Below, piece after piece: positions 1 through 13,057 of a DNA stretch of 64,000 nucleotides. The stretch covers positions 34,333,121 through 34,397,120 of the forward strand of contig CM041085.1 of assembly GCA_023079485.1 (NCBI GenBank). The letters are read 5' to 3'. Positions within the stretch are counted from its first letter, which is position 1. Each line of letters begins with the position of its first letter. This stretch comes from Archilochus colubris (taxonomy: Eukaryota; Chordata; Aves; Apodiformes; Trochilidae). The position numbers and the translations under genes were made by a program. The notes beneath the pieces were generated by a model. The model searched no databases. It was not told where the DNA came from and was given only the letters and a program-made list of their open reading frames with translations.

Positions 1-3000
1 TCAGGATCTGTGTCTTCAGTAGATCCTCTCCACTCTATTTTTATCTCATTAGATTTGATGCATCTATTGATTAGATCAGATTCAAGGGAATATTATGTGC
101 ATAAAATACACTGGAACCTTGTATCTTGAGTTTCAGCAATTTTTATAGCTTCATTATAAAACCCCTGAAAATTGCACTGTATTAATAGAAATGCTGACAA
201 TCCCTTAGCTGCAGTGACATTAATTGAAGCTACCCTAATTTATCATCATTCCCAAGAATATAACCTCTAAAAGTACATTAAATAAGAATGCATTAATGAA
301 CAATTATAATAATCAATTTACCCTCCCCAAGTAACTAACTGCAGCAGAGGATTGGAAAAAAGAAAACCATCAACAACAACAACAAAAAAATGCCTGTGCA
401 TTTTTTGCACAATTGCACAGCAATTTTTGGCCAACACCATCAAGCCTCCCAATCACAGATGAGCAACCTATGGCCAGGAGAAGGCTTGACCAGGTTTTGC
501 CATACCTGACTCTATGAGCCTGCCTTCAGACCTCTAGAAAGTCTCACATCCAACTAACTCCATATGGGCTTGCAAGACTACTATTAGCCTCCTTTTTCCA
601 AAACATGTAGAGTTTTGTTAATGTGTTGAAAGCTTAAATAACTTTTAATTACTACCACTAAGTGGGTTTTTCTTTCCTTGAAGTTAAAAGGATTTTGCCT
701 CTTAACTAAAATAAACAGTCACCATGATAACATTAGATCTGAACAAGCTTGTATATAATTTTTTTGTTCTGAGCAAATAAATAGCCCTTTTTAGTCAACA
801 GCATAAATTACATAATTAAAGTTTTATACCCACCAAGGACTTTAGTAATGGGTTTGTTTTGTGTGGTGTGCTTTTCTGTGCCTACGCCTATGAAAAAGGG
901 AGATGCTGTGCAAGGTGCAGCATCTGACAAAGCCAGATCTCGAGATCTCTGCACTGCTTGGGTCATATCACTCTGCACCACTTCACATTTTCACATTCAT
1001 TTTATGAAAATTCAGCCTGAATGAAGTCACTAATTGCAATCTGCACAGTCAAAGCTCTTTTAGATTATGGTTTAAATCATCTTGGCAGAAGCCCCTCGCC
1101 CCTCTCCCGAGATTCTTCTGGAGCAGACACCAGGGGGGTAGCCCCCAGCAAGGCATGGGGCAGAGATCATCTGCTTTGCCAAGCTGCTCCACTCTCCATG
1201 CTGCTGGCTGGCCAGCATTGTGCTGGCTGTGTCCCTCATCGAATTTCCTCTGGATGAGCAGGAAATCTTGGCCACCCCATTAGGGCCTTCCTGACTGCCC
1301 CCAGGATTCCCAGAAGCGATGGGGAGGCACAACCCCCAGCATGCCAGGCAGTGCTGATGGGGCTGAACTTCACATCTTGGATGGGCAGGACTGCAAACAG
1401 TCCCCTTGCACTTCCCACATCTGGCATGGTGGGGTGGTGGCTGCTGACTGGCACAGAAATTATGTGCCCTGCTCAAGGAAAAACATTTGGCTCAAAGTAC
1501 ACAGTTCTTAAGGGAAAGAAAAATCTTCTACGAGACATTTGCCGATTCCTTAAATTATTTTGCAGCTAGTTAAATAACTGCTGTGTTAGAAGTTTTGCAG
1601 GCAGTAATTATTGCTCCATTTTATTCTATTAGGCAGCCCTGAACTGAGCCATGAAAATTACTTTGAAATCACAGAAAACAAAGAGGAAAGTTTTGGACAT
1701 CATTTATTTTGGGATGTTCCAAACCAAAGCTATCTTCCAAACCAAAAAAGAAGCCCAGCCCTGCCAAGTCCTTAATCACTTAAACGAAGAAAGAAACCAC
1801 AAAGCTGAATGAAAAGATGATTGAAACAATTTTCCTACTCTAAAAAAGCCTTTTTTGGAGTTACAGTCAGAAGAATATGACAGAGGGATAAAAACCCTTC
1901 ATACACCACTGATGTATCTAACCGGCAGTGACTCACAGAGGCCAAGATTTTGAAAAGGGAGCAAAGATGAAGATTCTCCTTGCTGGGGAAGAACTCGTAC
2001 ATGAACTTTGCATTTCAGAAAATAAAGCCTTACCAGCATTTCCAGAGAAGTTTCCAATCATGTGAGAGCAAAACTGTTCTATACTATGCCATTATAACAT
2101 AATTGGGACATAATATCCAAGCACTTATGCTTCAAGCACTTAAGGGATTCATCTTAAGAACATTCACCAGATACAGGACAACAGTATTATTTATAGCACA
2201 GAGTACCAAAGTACTCACTCAGTCAGCATCAGGTGCTGTTGAGCTTAACAGTATGTAAACACAGAGCAGCAAAGTCCCTCAGTTGTACAGCTTGTGTCTG
2301 GCCCAGGACAGAAGATATGTTTTAAAACTCTGAGAATGTGATCTGACAAATGCTGCAACAACTGTTAAAAGGACGAATATATATAATTAAAGTACAATTT
2401 TATCCAAGCCCCAGCAAATTCAGAGTTTAAATCTAGTCTGAAATATGATGCCATGAAAAAAAAAGACAACAGTAAGCCAAGCTGGAGAAGCTAGCTGCGA
2501 ATGAAACTTAATTTTAGCAAATCCTGTGAAACATTCATTATGAAATATAAAATCATCTGTCCTTGCCCAGAAGTAGCAGTTACCAGCTGGCAGTATTTTT
2601 TCAGCATTAGAGCAGAAATGGTCCTGACAAAGAATGTAAGGAAGGGGAATGGCACTGACCAGGAGAGATGCTCTTACTCCTGTTAAATCCATTAGGTTCA
2701 TTAACTTTTTCTCAAACAATCTTTAAATTATTCCTTTTGTACTTTGAAGTGTGTCCTCCCTCTTGCATGTGTGGTACTTAAACGCACACAGTGCTTTTCA
2801 GTAGTATTTCTTTCTTTGGGAACTGGGAAAGTGTACTTTTCCACGGAAAGAGCTTTGCTATTTTAAGTGTGGAATGAGTTGCATGACTGCTCCTGAAAGT
2901 CCCATTCCAAAACAGAGTAGAGCAAGACCTTGGGTATCTCCCAGTAGTGCTGAGCCCAAAGCAGTCTTCTTTGTAAAAACAAAAAAATCAGTGAAGCCTC

Positions 3001-6000
3001 AATTCTATGTTCCTAATACAATACAGACAGAGCTGTCAAAACAGTAGATCCTGAGATGTATGTTACAAGGTGTCTGCAGACCACCCACTGATAAATATCC
3101 AAGTAAACGTGCTGCAAGTGAGACTGCCTCCAGCTGTGTTTGTGGCAAGGTCTGAAAGGAACAGGAACTCTGAGATCCCCAGCTGATACAGCTAGAAAAC
3201 CAGGTGACCTCTGGACCCTTAAGCATCTTTTAATGTCCTAACATTTTGCTGTTTACTTGTACTACACTACCTACCTTGTAGGGTTTTTATTTCTTGTCAA
3301 GTAAAAGCTTTGTGCCGTTTCAGTCCTGTGTTTTAGCAGTGCCCAGCACCTCAGCTGCCAGAGAATGCAACTCCTCTCTTCTATAGTTACACCAGAAGTC
3401 ATGAGTAACAACCAGGATGCTTATGTCTCTGTTACAACTGCAGGTCAGCTAGACCTTTTGTCCCATTTCTTCTTTATACCTCCTTGGACATCAAGTGTAA
3501 CTATAGCAGGTCAAAAACACAAAACAGACACATAAAGATCGTGATCCTTAACTGAGATGCCATTAAAATATTCTGCCCACCTCAAACAATAGGTGATTCA
3601 TTTGTGAAAACTGATTATTTATAAAGACGCAAAGTGCAAAGCTGCACCTGGATGTCAGAGCAAGAAAGTGAAAAAAGAAGCGTGTTATGAAACCCTCCAC
3701 TGACACCCACAGAAGTATGTGGCAGAGAGAGAAACTCAGCAGGCAGAACATCCTGAGCCTTAGAACAAAGCAGGTAAGGGTCTCTTAGGACTCCTCCATT
3801 TCTGCCAGAAATAAACCACTTGAATACCTCTTCTTAATATAGCTGTTGGCCTCATTTGTAACACTATCAAATACCACAGATCTTCCAAATGGCCATCCTC
3901 CATTTCCTCACTCCACATCTCTTTCCCACGAAAGCCTAAGCCTGGATTTGTTTTTAGGAATAGCAACCAATAAACAGAAGCACAGTAACACTAGCAATGG
4001 GAAAGAAATGTTACCAATTTTGAATATGAAAAATGAAGGAAAACAAAACCTTTTCAGCAGTGCACGAGGGAGTCTATAGGTCCTAGGGCTGATCCAGAAA
4101 CCCCGTTAATCTGAGGATTGCTCTTCACCTTTAGGATACACTTTCAAGTTCAGCCAAAGCTGTCACTAATAATCAAGACAAAATTTGGGGTACTCTCCCC
4201 TATATATATTCAAGATTACACCATTCCAGCATGAAATTTATAACTAAACAACACAATTTTATTTGTGGAGAATTTCTGTGGGTGGTGAAGTGATTCAGAT
4301 GCTCTCTGCATTCCCCTTACAGGGCCTCCTCTCCAAACACTAACCGTAATCAGCTTGGTTTCTGTGCTGAGCTCTGATTTTTTCCTGCGCTTCACTTGGT
4401 GCAGTAAAAAGGGAACAATCAAGGAAGCACTGGGGATTCACCAATTCCTGGCCTGACAGCACTAAAAGCATCTCCTCATCTCTAAAGGACAACACACCCA
4501 GTAGAATGGCACCAGCCCACACCCTTGCCTTACTAGGTTTGAATCCAGCTCATCACTAGAATCTTTACCAGAGTTAAGCCTCTACTTTTTCTTCCTTAGC
4601 AGGAATTTTCCATCAACTGATTCAGCTGGAAACCATCCACCTCCCTCAACCAAGAGAGGCAGAAAGCAGTTAGGGAGAGTGAGCCCCAAATGCTGTGTAA
4701 GGCTTTACATTTGCCAGATGCCCCAGTAACTACCAGCCTCCCTCGGCTGTGAGGGTCAGGATCTCAGAGCCACCAGCAGAGCCAGCCACTTGGTTTCCCA
4801 TCGTAGAGACAATCCATCTGGAGGAGTTATTCCTGTCAGGATACATAGTTCTGCTGCCTAAGAAGTTTCCAGCCCTCACAGACTGGCACAAAGAGGCTTT
4901 TCACAGAGGTCTAGGTTGCCTCTAGAGTCCTGTTCCTTCTTCATTTACAGGAAGGCTCTTAGGTTTAGTCTGGGGAGGCCCACATGTTGCCATGGGGCTT
5001 TAGGGGAAGAATTTTGTCAAAGAACTTATGTTTCAATGCATCTTCAAAAGGGCTTGCTTTCTGATTCATTTAATCTTGCCTGGAAAATAAGTTCACAGAG
5101 TGCATCTTTCACTGTGCATAGTATACCTTCAGGCAAAATTTGCCTTTTATGGCCTTTGTGATCCACTTAGTTCCTGAACAGCAAAATCACTTTGGATTTG
5201 CAGAGCCAAAGACAAGATAACTTGTAGGGCCAAGTGGATACCTAACCAGACAGTTCTGTCTGGGCTGTCAGTGACAGGGCTGAGCCAGAGGGTAGCTACC
5301 AGCTGAACAGACACTTTCCTTTCTCACTTGTGTGTTCCTGCTAGGTCTGTTTCTCCAATACTGCTGACTCCAAAACAAACTGCTTCAGCAATAAGAGGAG
5401 CAGTAGGAGACTGATGCCAAAGGCAAAGAAAGTGAAAGCATTTCCCCTTTTCACTACCAGTAGACATACTCAAGCATAAAACTGTGCCACAGAAGAAGTA
5501 TGATGAGAACGAGAGCCCAAAGCCCATGGATGAATGGATCCGGGCAACAAAACCAGTGGTGGTGACCTCAAACTACTCATCTTTGCATATTACTTTCAGA
5601 CACAGGAAAACAATTTAGTAACATACATTTTGGTATCCAGTCCTATGTAGCCCATCTGAGGTGGCACCCACATTTAGGCACCAGCATTCCATCTGAAGTT
5701 CAAGATAGAGCTGTCAAACACTTGGATTACCCAGAAGAGAGCAAGTTTTCTTGCAAACTGGGAAAGGGCCACTGTTTCCATCCATCCGGTTATTGCTGTG
5801 TGTGGGGAGAGAGAAACAGCAATATTATCAACTGATAACAAGCTCACATCTTTCTTCTCTATCACACACTGGTTTCTCTCTACTTCTGCAAAGAAGGATG
5901 ATACCTATTATTTCTCTGAACTGGAACAGGCCTTCTCCCTCTCTCTGTTTATGTGTGTGCAGGCAACGGGGCCAGTTACCACCAAAAGTATTATCTCGGC

Positions 6001-9000
6001 CTGCTTTTCCAGTTTTTTCCATAGGAATATAAATGCAGTCTAACTCCCCAAGGGGTGGAGATATTAAATGAATAAGTCACTACTGAATCCCTGTCACACA
6101 TCTTCATTAACCATATCTGGCACACACAAGGCCTGTACCATATTTAAACAAAACCAATAATGGAATATTTGGGGCATGAAGCATATAAAGGTATTTGTGG
6201 CAGTAATTTCAATGGGATGGCTTAATGTTAGAAAAGGAGCAAGATCTGAAGAAACGTGAAATGGATTTTACTGAACAAGCTGATACTTGGTAGAGAAGTT
6301 TTCACATACAAAAAAAAAATCAGGAAGCAGTTGCTTTCATGACAATGGCATCTGGTACAAAATGCTAGCTGCAGTGGTATGGAAATGAGGGGGACAGCAT
6401 TACGGAACAAATTATCCAAAGATCCCAATCAAATTTTAAAAATCCTTCATTATTATGATGGGATAGCTAAGGAGATTTCCAGAATTTTGCAATCCAAGCA
6501 CATGTGTGATGAAATTGATACTTTTTAAAACCAGTCCTGTTACCATGCTAGCATGAATTTCCAGGATGGTTTCTAGTTTAAAATTACAGTGCAGCTAGGA
6601 AGAACTGCAGCAGTAAGATTTAATTTTGTGAAATTGCCATTAATGTTTCACATAATGTAAGCCAATTTTTTCCTTCACTTAGAAAAATGTATCCTTTCAC
6701 AATCCCTATTTTATTTGATTGCACTAATAGAATTCTATACCACCCATTCAGAGCAAATCAGCAATGCATTTCTTTTGTACAACAGCTGACTGAACCTGTC
6801 TTTTTTATAATTATAGGATTGTATTTTTGTTAAGACTAAAATAAGGAAAGTTAAGCACTGACTTGGTTGAAAGAAATACCTTTAAATCAGAGGCACAGTA
6901 ACATATAGTTCCATTGCTTATCTTGCTGGCAGATTAGAAGTCTAACACTGAGGTAAGCCTGGGTGGGACAGCATTACAAGTGTTTGAGCCATGAGCACCA
7001 CATTCTTCTTATAGCTGTTTGCAGTTAACAGTGGGTGGGATTCCCAGAGGAAACTATCAAGTAGTGTTACTGCATGTTAAAATAACTTCAGTTTAAAGCC
7101 CCAAAAGCTATAATCACTGATGGGACTCCGCCTGAAGAGCTTAGGAAGTGATTGCATCTAGACAGAATCTTCACAGCAGCATGCCTCAGATGTTCATATA
7201 ATCAGTCAAAATGGTGAAAGCATAAGGCTTTACAACAAGTAGAAAACAAAAATAAAGGTATGCTGACAAATGCACACAACTACCATGCAAGACAATTATA
7301 CAAATTACATTCCAACTATCCTCCCCCCAGAGATACCAAGGTTTTACCATATTCTTCCCTACTTATCTTTAGAGGCTGGACATGCATGGAATGCAAAATG
7401 TTTTTATCTAGAAGTGCCAAATCGCTTAAAATACCAGACCTTTGATCTCTGTGACCTGAAGTGACAATAACAGAACCCAAGAGACAACAGCTAAATTAGC
7501 CATCAGCCTTGGCACACTTGGAGTAACAGATGTATAAATGTATTGCAGTTCTGAATCATTCAAAAATTATGCAAGTGTGAAGCTTGTTTGAGAGCAGAAT
7601 CATACAGATTCAAGTTTTTTTAAAGGCAGCATATTAAGTTTGTATAAAAAAAATACATGAGAAAGTTGTGTTTTACACTATGTATACCAGTTAGCAATTA
7701 TGAAGTTAAAGAAAATGTCCTTCTGTCTATAAATGTCACTTATGTATATTATTTAGCCTAATCCTTTAGATTTTCTTGACAAAATTCCCCTGCAAGTGTA
7801 CTATTTGGCTAAGTTGGGGAGTCCTTGCAAAACCAGCACTCGATCTTGACAGCTCTGGCACATCCACTGAGGCATTGTCAGTGACAATTAGGCATATGAG
7901 AGCTGGTTACACGTAGGCGTCTCATGCCGCACCACCACCCTTTTCTGCACTCGCATCTGTGACTCCCAGTACCACCTGCCTCAGACTCCAAGGAAAGCAA
8001 ACCTCCTCCTGCGCTCTACTTGGCAAGATATTTCAGGATCACGGCAAGAGTTGTGATAAAGAAACAGGAGGCACAGGGCATCAGAAAGGGTAGGATCAAA
8101 TGAACAACAGCGCCCTCGATCTAAAGGCAGAGAGGAGAGGTCTGATAGTTGGCATTACCTAAATTGCTGGTAACCTACTAGGAGCTACCACCACTCAGAG
8201 TGAAATGACTTTCAGTTTGATAATGAGAAGGAGGGCTACATGCCAGGAACAGACATTCCTTTGGGAAAACAGCAGATTTGAAAACCTGGGGAAGCTATAT
8301 TTAAGTGCAAAGCGATAGGCTCAGAGCCTGGGTGAACAAGAGACAACATCCACGAGTCACAAGAGAAAATAGACAACCTCCTTTAAACAGTTCCCCTTTT
8401 AGTTGAGTCTGACTGGTTTGTCATAGCCCTCAGGCTGCTCTGAGTCTGCATAAGGTGGGACATGCCTGAGGCTCTGCACTGTTCCCGAACTTCATGCCAA
8501 TAGTCTTCACACATAGGCAGCCTTCAGTCCCCCTCACATTTGGCCGTGCAACCCTAAATCACAGGCGATGTTGCCAGTATCACCTTCCCACACTCTGCTC
8601 CTTAAAAAAACACAAGCTGTTAAGGCTGGAAGCTTGTCAGTGCTTTCTGCTTATGACCAGACCCTGCCTTTCCTTGCCCCCAGCTTTCTGGGGCTATCCA
8701 AAGGGATCATGAAACGACTGGACTGTCAGAAGTCCCTACTGTGACATCTGTTTCCTGAACCTGAGGACATCCACAAACTAGCAGATGGGCGGACTTCAGG
8801 GGGAAAAAAGGAAAAAAGGGGGGGGGGGGGGCCATGCCCATGAAAGCATCGCTTAAATACGTGCATTCTCCCACTGACTTTGGTGAGAGCAGGATCATCC
8901 CAAAAAGATATAAAGCACACCAGGATTTTAGTCTTGCCTCTCCCACTAGCTTGCCTTCAAAGCTTTCCCCCAGCATGGTAGCTAAACCATGGCATTTGAT

Positions 9001-12000
9001 GCAAATCCCTGATAAACACACTCCTGCTACCTAACAGAGAAATGGGTATGACTCAGTAATCAAACCATACAGAGGTGTAACACCTGAAGCATACAATCAC
9101 ATCACCCAGCCTGCCTGCCCCTGCTCAGCTCTGCTCTTTGGTCAGCCCTGAATTGGTTGTAGCTGTGAAGGTGGTAGCATTGCTGACTCTAAGCCACTTC
9201 ATTCCTTTCAGAAGTTGTCTCCATACCTATAGACTAAAACTAGGGTGTAATACAAGGTACCAGAAAGGATACATCAGTGCTTTGACAGGCAAAGGAAGCA
9301 AGAGGGAAGAGAAAGATACCCGCAGGACGCAGATTTGTTTACCCACTGACCTTTCCATCCTTGGAACTAGCCCACACCCATCTCCATTTTTACTCCAAGA
9401 GGGCAGCAGAGGAGCCCTGCCCTTGTCAGGGGTTCAGCATCAACTACCCACACATTTGCTTCTTCCCTGTCTGGCTGGGCTCTGTTGCAGCACCAGACTC
9501 CCATTACACTGTCAAAGAGCAGTTGCTACTTCAGGGCTTCTGCTCCCTGCTTAGTGTGACACCACCATGCCACAGCCAACTTCTTTTCCCCCTACACAGG
9601 TTTTTTCCCTCCCCTCCCTCCCTCTGCCCCCAGCCTATCACTTTGCACAGACCCCCAGGAAGGGGTCTTGACTTTTGGTGCCCCTATTCAGCCATCACCC
9701 CAAAAAATCCTTCCCCTGCAGCAACAGTGCTGTGATTGCCAGCCCTGACTGGGAGGCTGGGTACAGACCAGTCCCTTTTCCAGACTCATTTTGATTTGCA
9801 ATAGCCAATTATAAAATGTACACTGCAACTTTGAAAAACACATGAGAAGGAACCAACGTGGAATACTATTTCACTCCTAAATGAGTTTATTATAAACAAA
9901 CTAAGTCAACAAATTAAATCCACAGTCCATCTGAGTAACTGAGGAATACAAGTTGCTGTTATGACTTTATGACTAGATTTAAGGTCAGTCATCTCATTAA
10001 ACAGCGTTTGTTCAGAAAGTTTTTCTGTTACTTCAGATTAATCTTTGGATGGTTCTCTTTCAAATTTGTTTAATATTTGCCATCAATATAAACAAAGTAT
10101 TCCCCTAGTATTTGTAATAGGATTTGTTATCCCTGATCTTTTTTTTTTTTTCAAATAAAAACTCAAATATACAATACAACAATCACCTGAAACATTGTAC
10201 ATTGATTTCTGCAAAATGCAGAAAAGGATCCGAGCGGGTTTTTTCCATAAGAAATCATCCAGTTCAACCTTGTTAATGCAAGCTGGTCCTTTATTTTCCA
10301 GTCAAGAGTTAGTTGTATTTAATTTATCCCTTGCCTAAAATTATGGTCACACTAGTTTTTGCATCTCAAATATTCTCCAAAGAATACTCAGTGATTTAAA
10401 TTATTTGGTGGCATGGGAGAAGGGCTTTCCAAAGAGTTTACAGCCTGTATCTCTTCTTCTGCTGAGGCTAATTGCTTATGCATAATTTTATTTTATCCAT
10501 ATATAATTATGTCTCACCACACCACATAAGATTAAGATGCCTCTTGCAATATTTCTGTGAGATAGGAAAAATACTGTATTCCTGCCCTTGTACTGAAAAT
10601 CCCACAGTATGCTACACTCCTTACAAGCTTTAATGGAATTTTTGCCTGAACTACTTGTATTTTCAATTTCAGTTTGTGCTGCTTTGAAGATCGATAGAGG
10701 GAGGTGACATTGAGGCACAGTAATTTTAAAGTGTACAACTATTGTGCAGATGCTACAGCTTTAATTACACAAGCAGGCTTCTGTGCCTGTCCAAAACTTC
10801 AGTGATAAACAATCTGCTTACACAGTGGCAGCAACAGGATCAGGATCCGTGAATTTATGTCCATAAATATTAACTGCAGCAGCAGAGCTAATTTGGTACA
10901 TCCTCAGAAGTGCATCCCATATGGATAGCTTGCTCAGGGAAAACAGCTACCTTGTTAAGAATTAACTAAGCTATATTGTTCCAGGTGAATATTCACACAG
11001 AGAAAACAAATCTCCAAATTGTTTTCTACAATTCCTTTGTTCTAGCTGGACATATATAATGAGCTAAAAAATAAGATGAAAAAATATAGTAATTTTTTAT
11101 AACTCAGTCTTTGCAGCTGCCAAAGTAATGACTTGTGGACCAGAGCAGGTCAGAGGGGGTCAGCAACTGGATTCTGAAACATAGTACCTGATGTACTCGT
11201 TAACAGATAAATAGCAGTTCCCAACATCTCCCTCCAGAGATGCCATCTCTGAGGTTTTGCTTGCAAAGGAAGTAGAATTCCTTTAATTTTTCAAGAATAT
11301 ATTTACTACCTGGGAAGCAGTCATGGACTGTTAATGACAAACAGTACATAAAAAGGAAACAATGTATAATGCAAGGTCTACATGTCCCAGTCTGACAGTT
11401 GAGATTACCTTGCTATAATAACTTCTGTTAAAAAAATAAACCAACATTCTTGATATGGTTAACATTACAATGTAGGCCCATTCCTGGCTGTGGAGAAGTC
11501 TATTAAGGACTTCCAGGTGAGTATGAGGCATTGCCTCTGGCTCTGAATGACCCATAGAGGCTCCTTTTGGGTGCTGTGGGTACCACCAGGCACCTTAAGA
11601 TCTCCTGACACATTCTCTGCAGAGCCCAACCTAAAAGAGGAGCATTCTGAAACCCTACTTACACCTCTCTTTGAGACAATTTACCAAGAAAAACAGCAGA
11701 AACAGCCATAGGAAATAATCTCTAACCACAAGAACCTTTCAGTATTTCTCTACTGATGTGTCGAATAACTTTTGGGGCATGTCATCTGAATGAATGTAAC
11801 ACAACAGGTTGGGCATGCCTCAGTCTGTTTCCAGTAACAGAATACTATAGGATTTGTTAACTGGCACAGATATAATTTGCATTGTCATAATGCTATCAAA
11901 ATACAAACTGTGAAAACCATGGCTATTAAGTTAGCTGCATAAAAATTAAATTTACATTTAGCCGAAAAAAAAATAAAAAAATCAGCTGTGCACACAGCAA

Positions 12001-12879
12001 AGCAAAGCATGCTGCAAAACAATAAAAAATAACCCAAAATATTATCATTAGGATGTAGTTCACAGCAATTAAATCAAGTATTTCTGTTCTGAATATAGTA
12101 ACAAAAGGATTTGGAAAACATTACATAAATGGAATTTCCGAACTATGTGGAGTCTTTCCAAATCCTCAGAGGCAGCTTCTGGATTGAAGACAAAGAAAAT
12201 TAGCCACAGACAGTAAGCAAAGATTGTTCAGGAAGGATACTACTAACACCTTTGTCAACACAGGAGTAAGAGTTTTTACCTGTCCTTAATTGTGTTGCCA
12301 GAAAATAGCACTGGATGACTGTGAGCACTGTCAGTTGCATTATCTTCCTGCAATAGGTAAATGTCATTTGTTAACATTATTGCTCCCAGACCATTTAAAA
12401 GGAAAACAGATCAAATTACAGCTGTCTAACTTGCAGATCATGAACTTGCATTGTGGTACCAGAATGGCCTTCTAATGAGTAATGTTCTAATAAGACTCTG
12501 GCTTTCCATAAGCTAAGGCCAGACACAGGTGCTCATTTGTTACAGGAAACTAACTGTAAATATTTATATACAATTTATTGCATTCCCTTGGTCTTTATTT
12601 GGACAAGAAAAAGTTCAAATAATTGCTTTCAGTATCTGAAATGAAGCACCTGCTTAGATCTTTGCAGGGATTTTATTCTTCTTTCAGTAGGGCTCTCAGT
12701 AAAAGGCACATGGCAGCAAACCCATGTATCCAGAGAGTGTCACTGTATGTCTCATGGCATTTTTAGTTCCCTCATTCTATCTCAGAATGTTTAGGAACAA
12801 CAATCTAAGCACAAAGAAAACATACAATCAAAAAATCTACAAGCAGAAACATCCATAGGTTTGAGATAAAGGAAGTGTG
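1..12879. other. AT-rich gene-free stretch
   Basis: I recognise no coding exon, RNA gene or well-preserved mobile element here on either strand. Open frames are short (at most about 138 codons), carry no recognisable domain and are typical of chance. Visible items are a run of 14 G at 8818-8831 next to A-rich DNA, a T-tract near 10138-10152, and pyrimidine-rich DNA around 9360-9735. If the mammalian gene order holds, this could be upstream sequence or a large first intron of UTRN on the minus strand. No utrophin N-terminal actin-binding exon was found by eye, and a diverged exon could have been missed. Confidence 0.5.
8818..8831 (+). repeat. poly-G run (14 G)
   Basis: Fourteen consecutive G follow a purine-only stretch with two A6 blocks. 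Long G runs are uncommon outside islands. The run could form a G-quadruplex alone or with neighbouring G triplets. Homopolymer length is often wrong in assemblies, so the exact count is uncertain. Confidence 0.8.
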
Positions 12880-13057
12880 CAAGAAAATCCTTTTTTACAG
12901 CGAAGGTGGTCAAAGCATGAGTTGTCCAGAGAGGTCACGACGTCGTCATCCTTGCAGATATTCAAAACTCAAGTGCTGAAGCTTATCCATCTCTGAGCTG
13001 GGAGGTGGACTAGACAATCTCCAGAGGGATCTTTCAGTCTCTACCATTCTGTGATAA
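12880..13057 (+). mobile_element. Old CR1 LINE 3' fragment
   Basis: Diverged match to the 3' end of CR1. It has the block around 'aggtggtcaaagcatgag' and 'ccagagaggtc', then 'ctgggaggtggactaga', then 'ctccagagggatctttcag', and a degenerate ATTCTGTGAT end near 13044-13053. The element reads on the plus strand. It is much more diverged than the CR1 copies near 45 and 61 kb, so it inserted earlier. The left boundary is approximate. Confidence 0.75.
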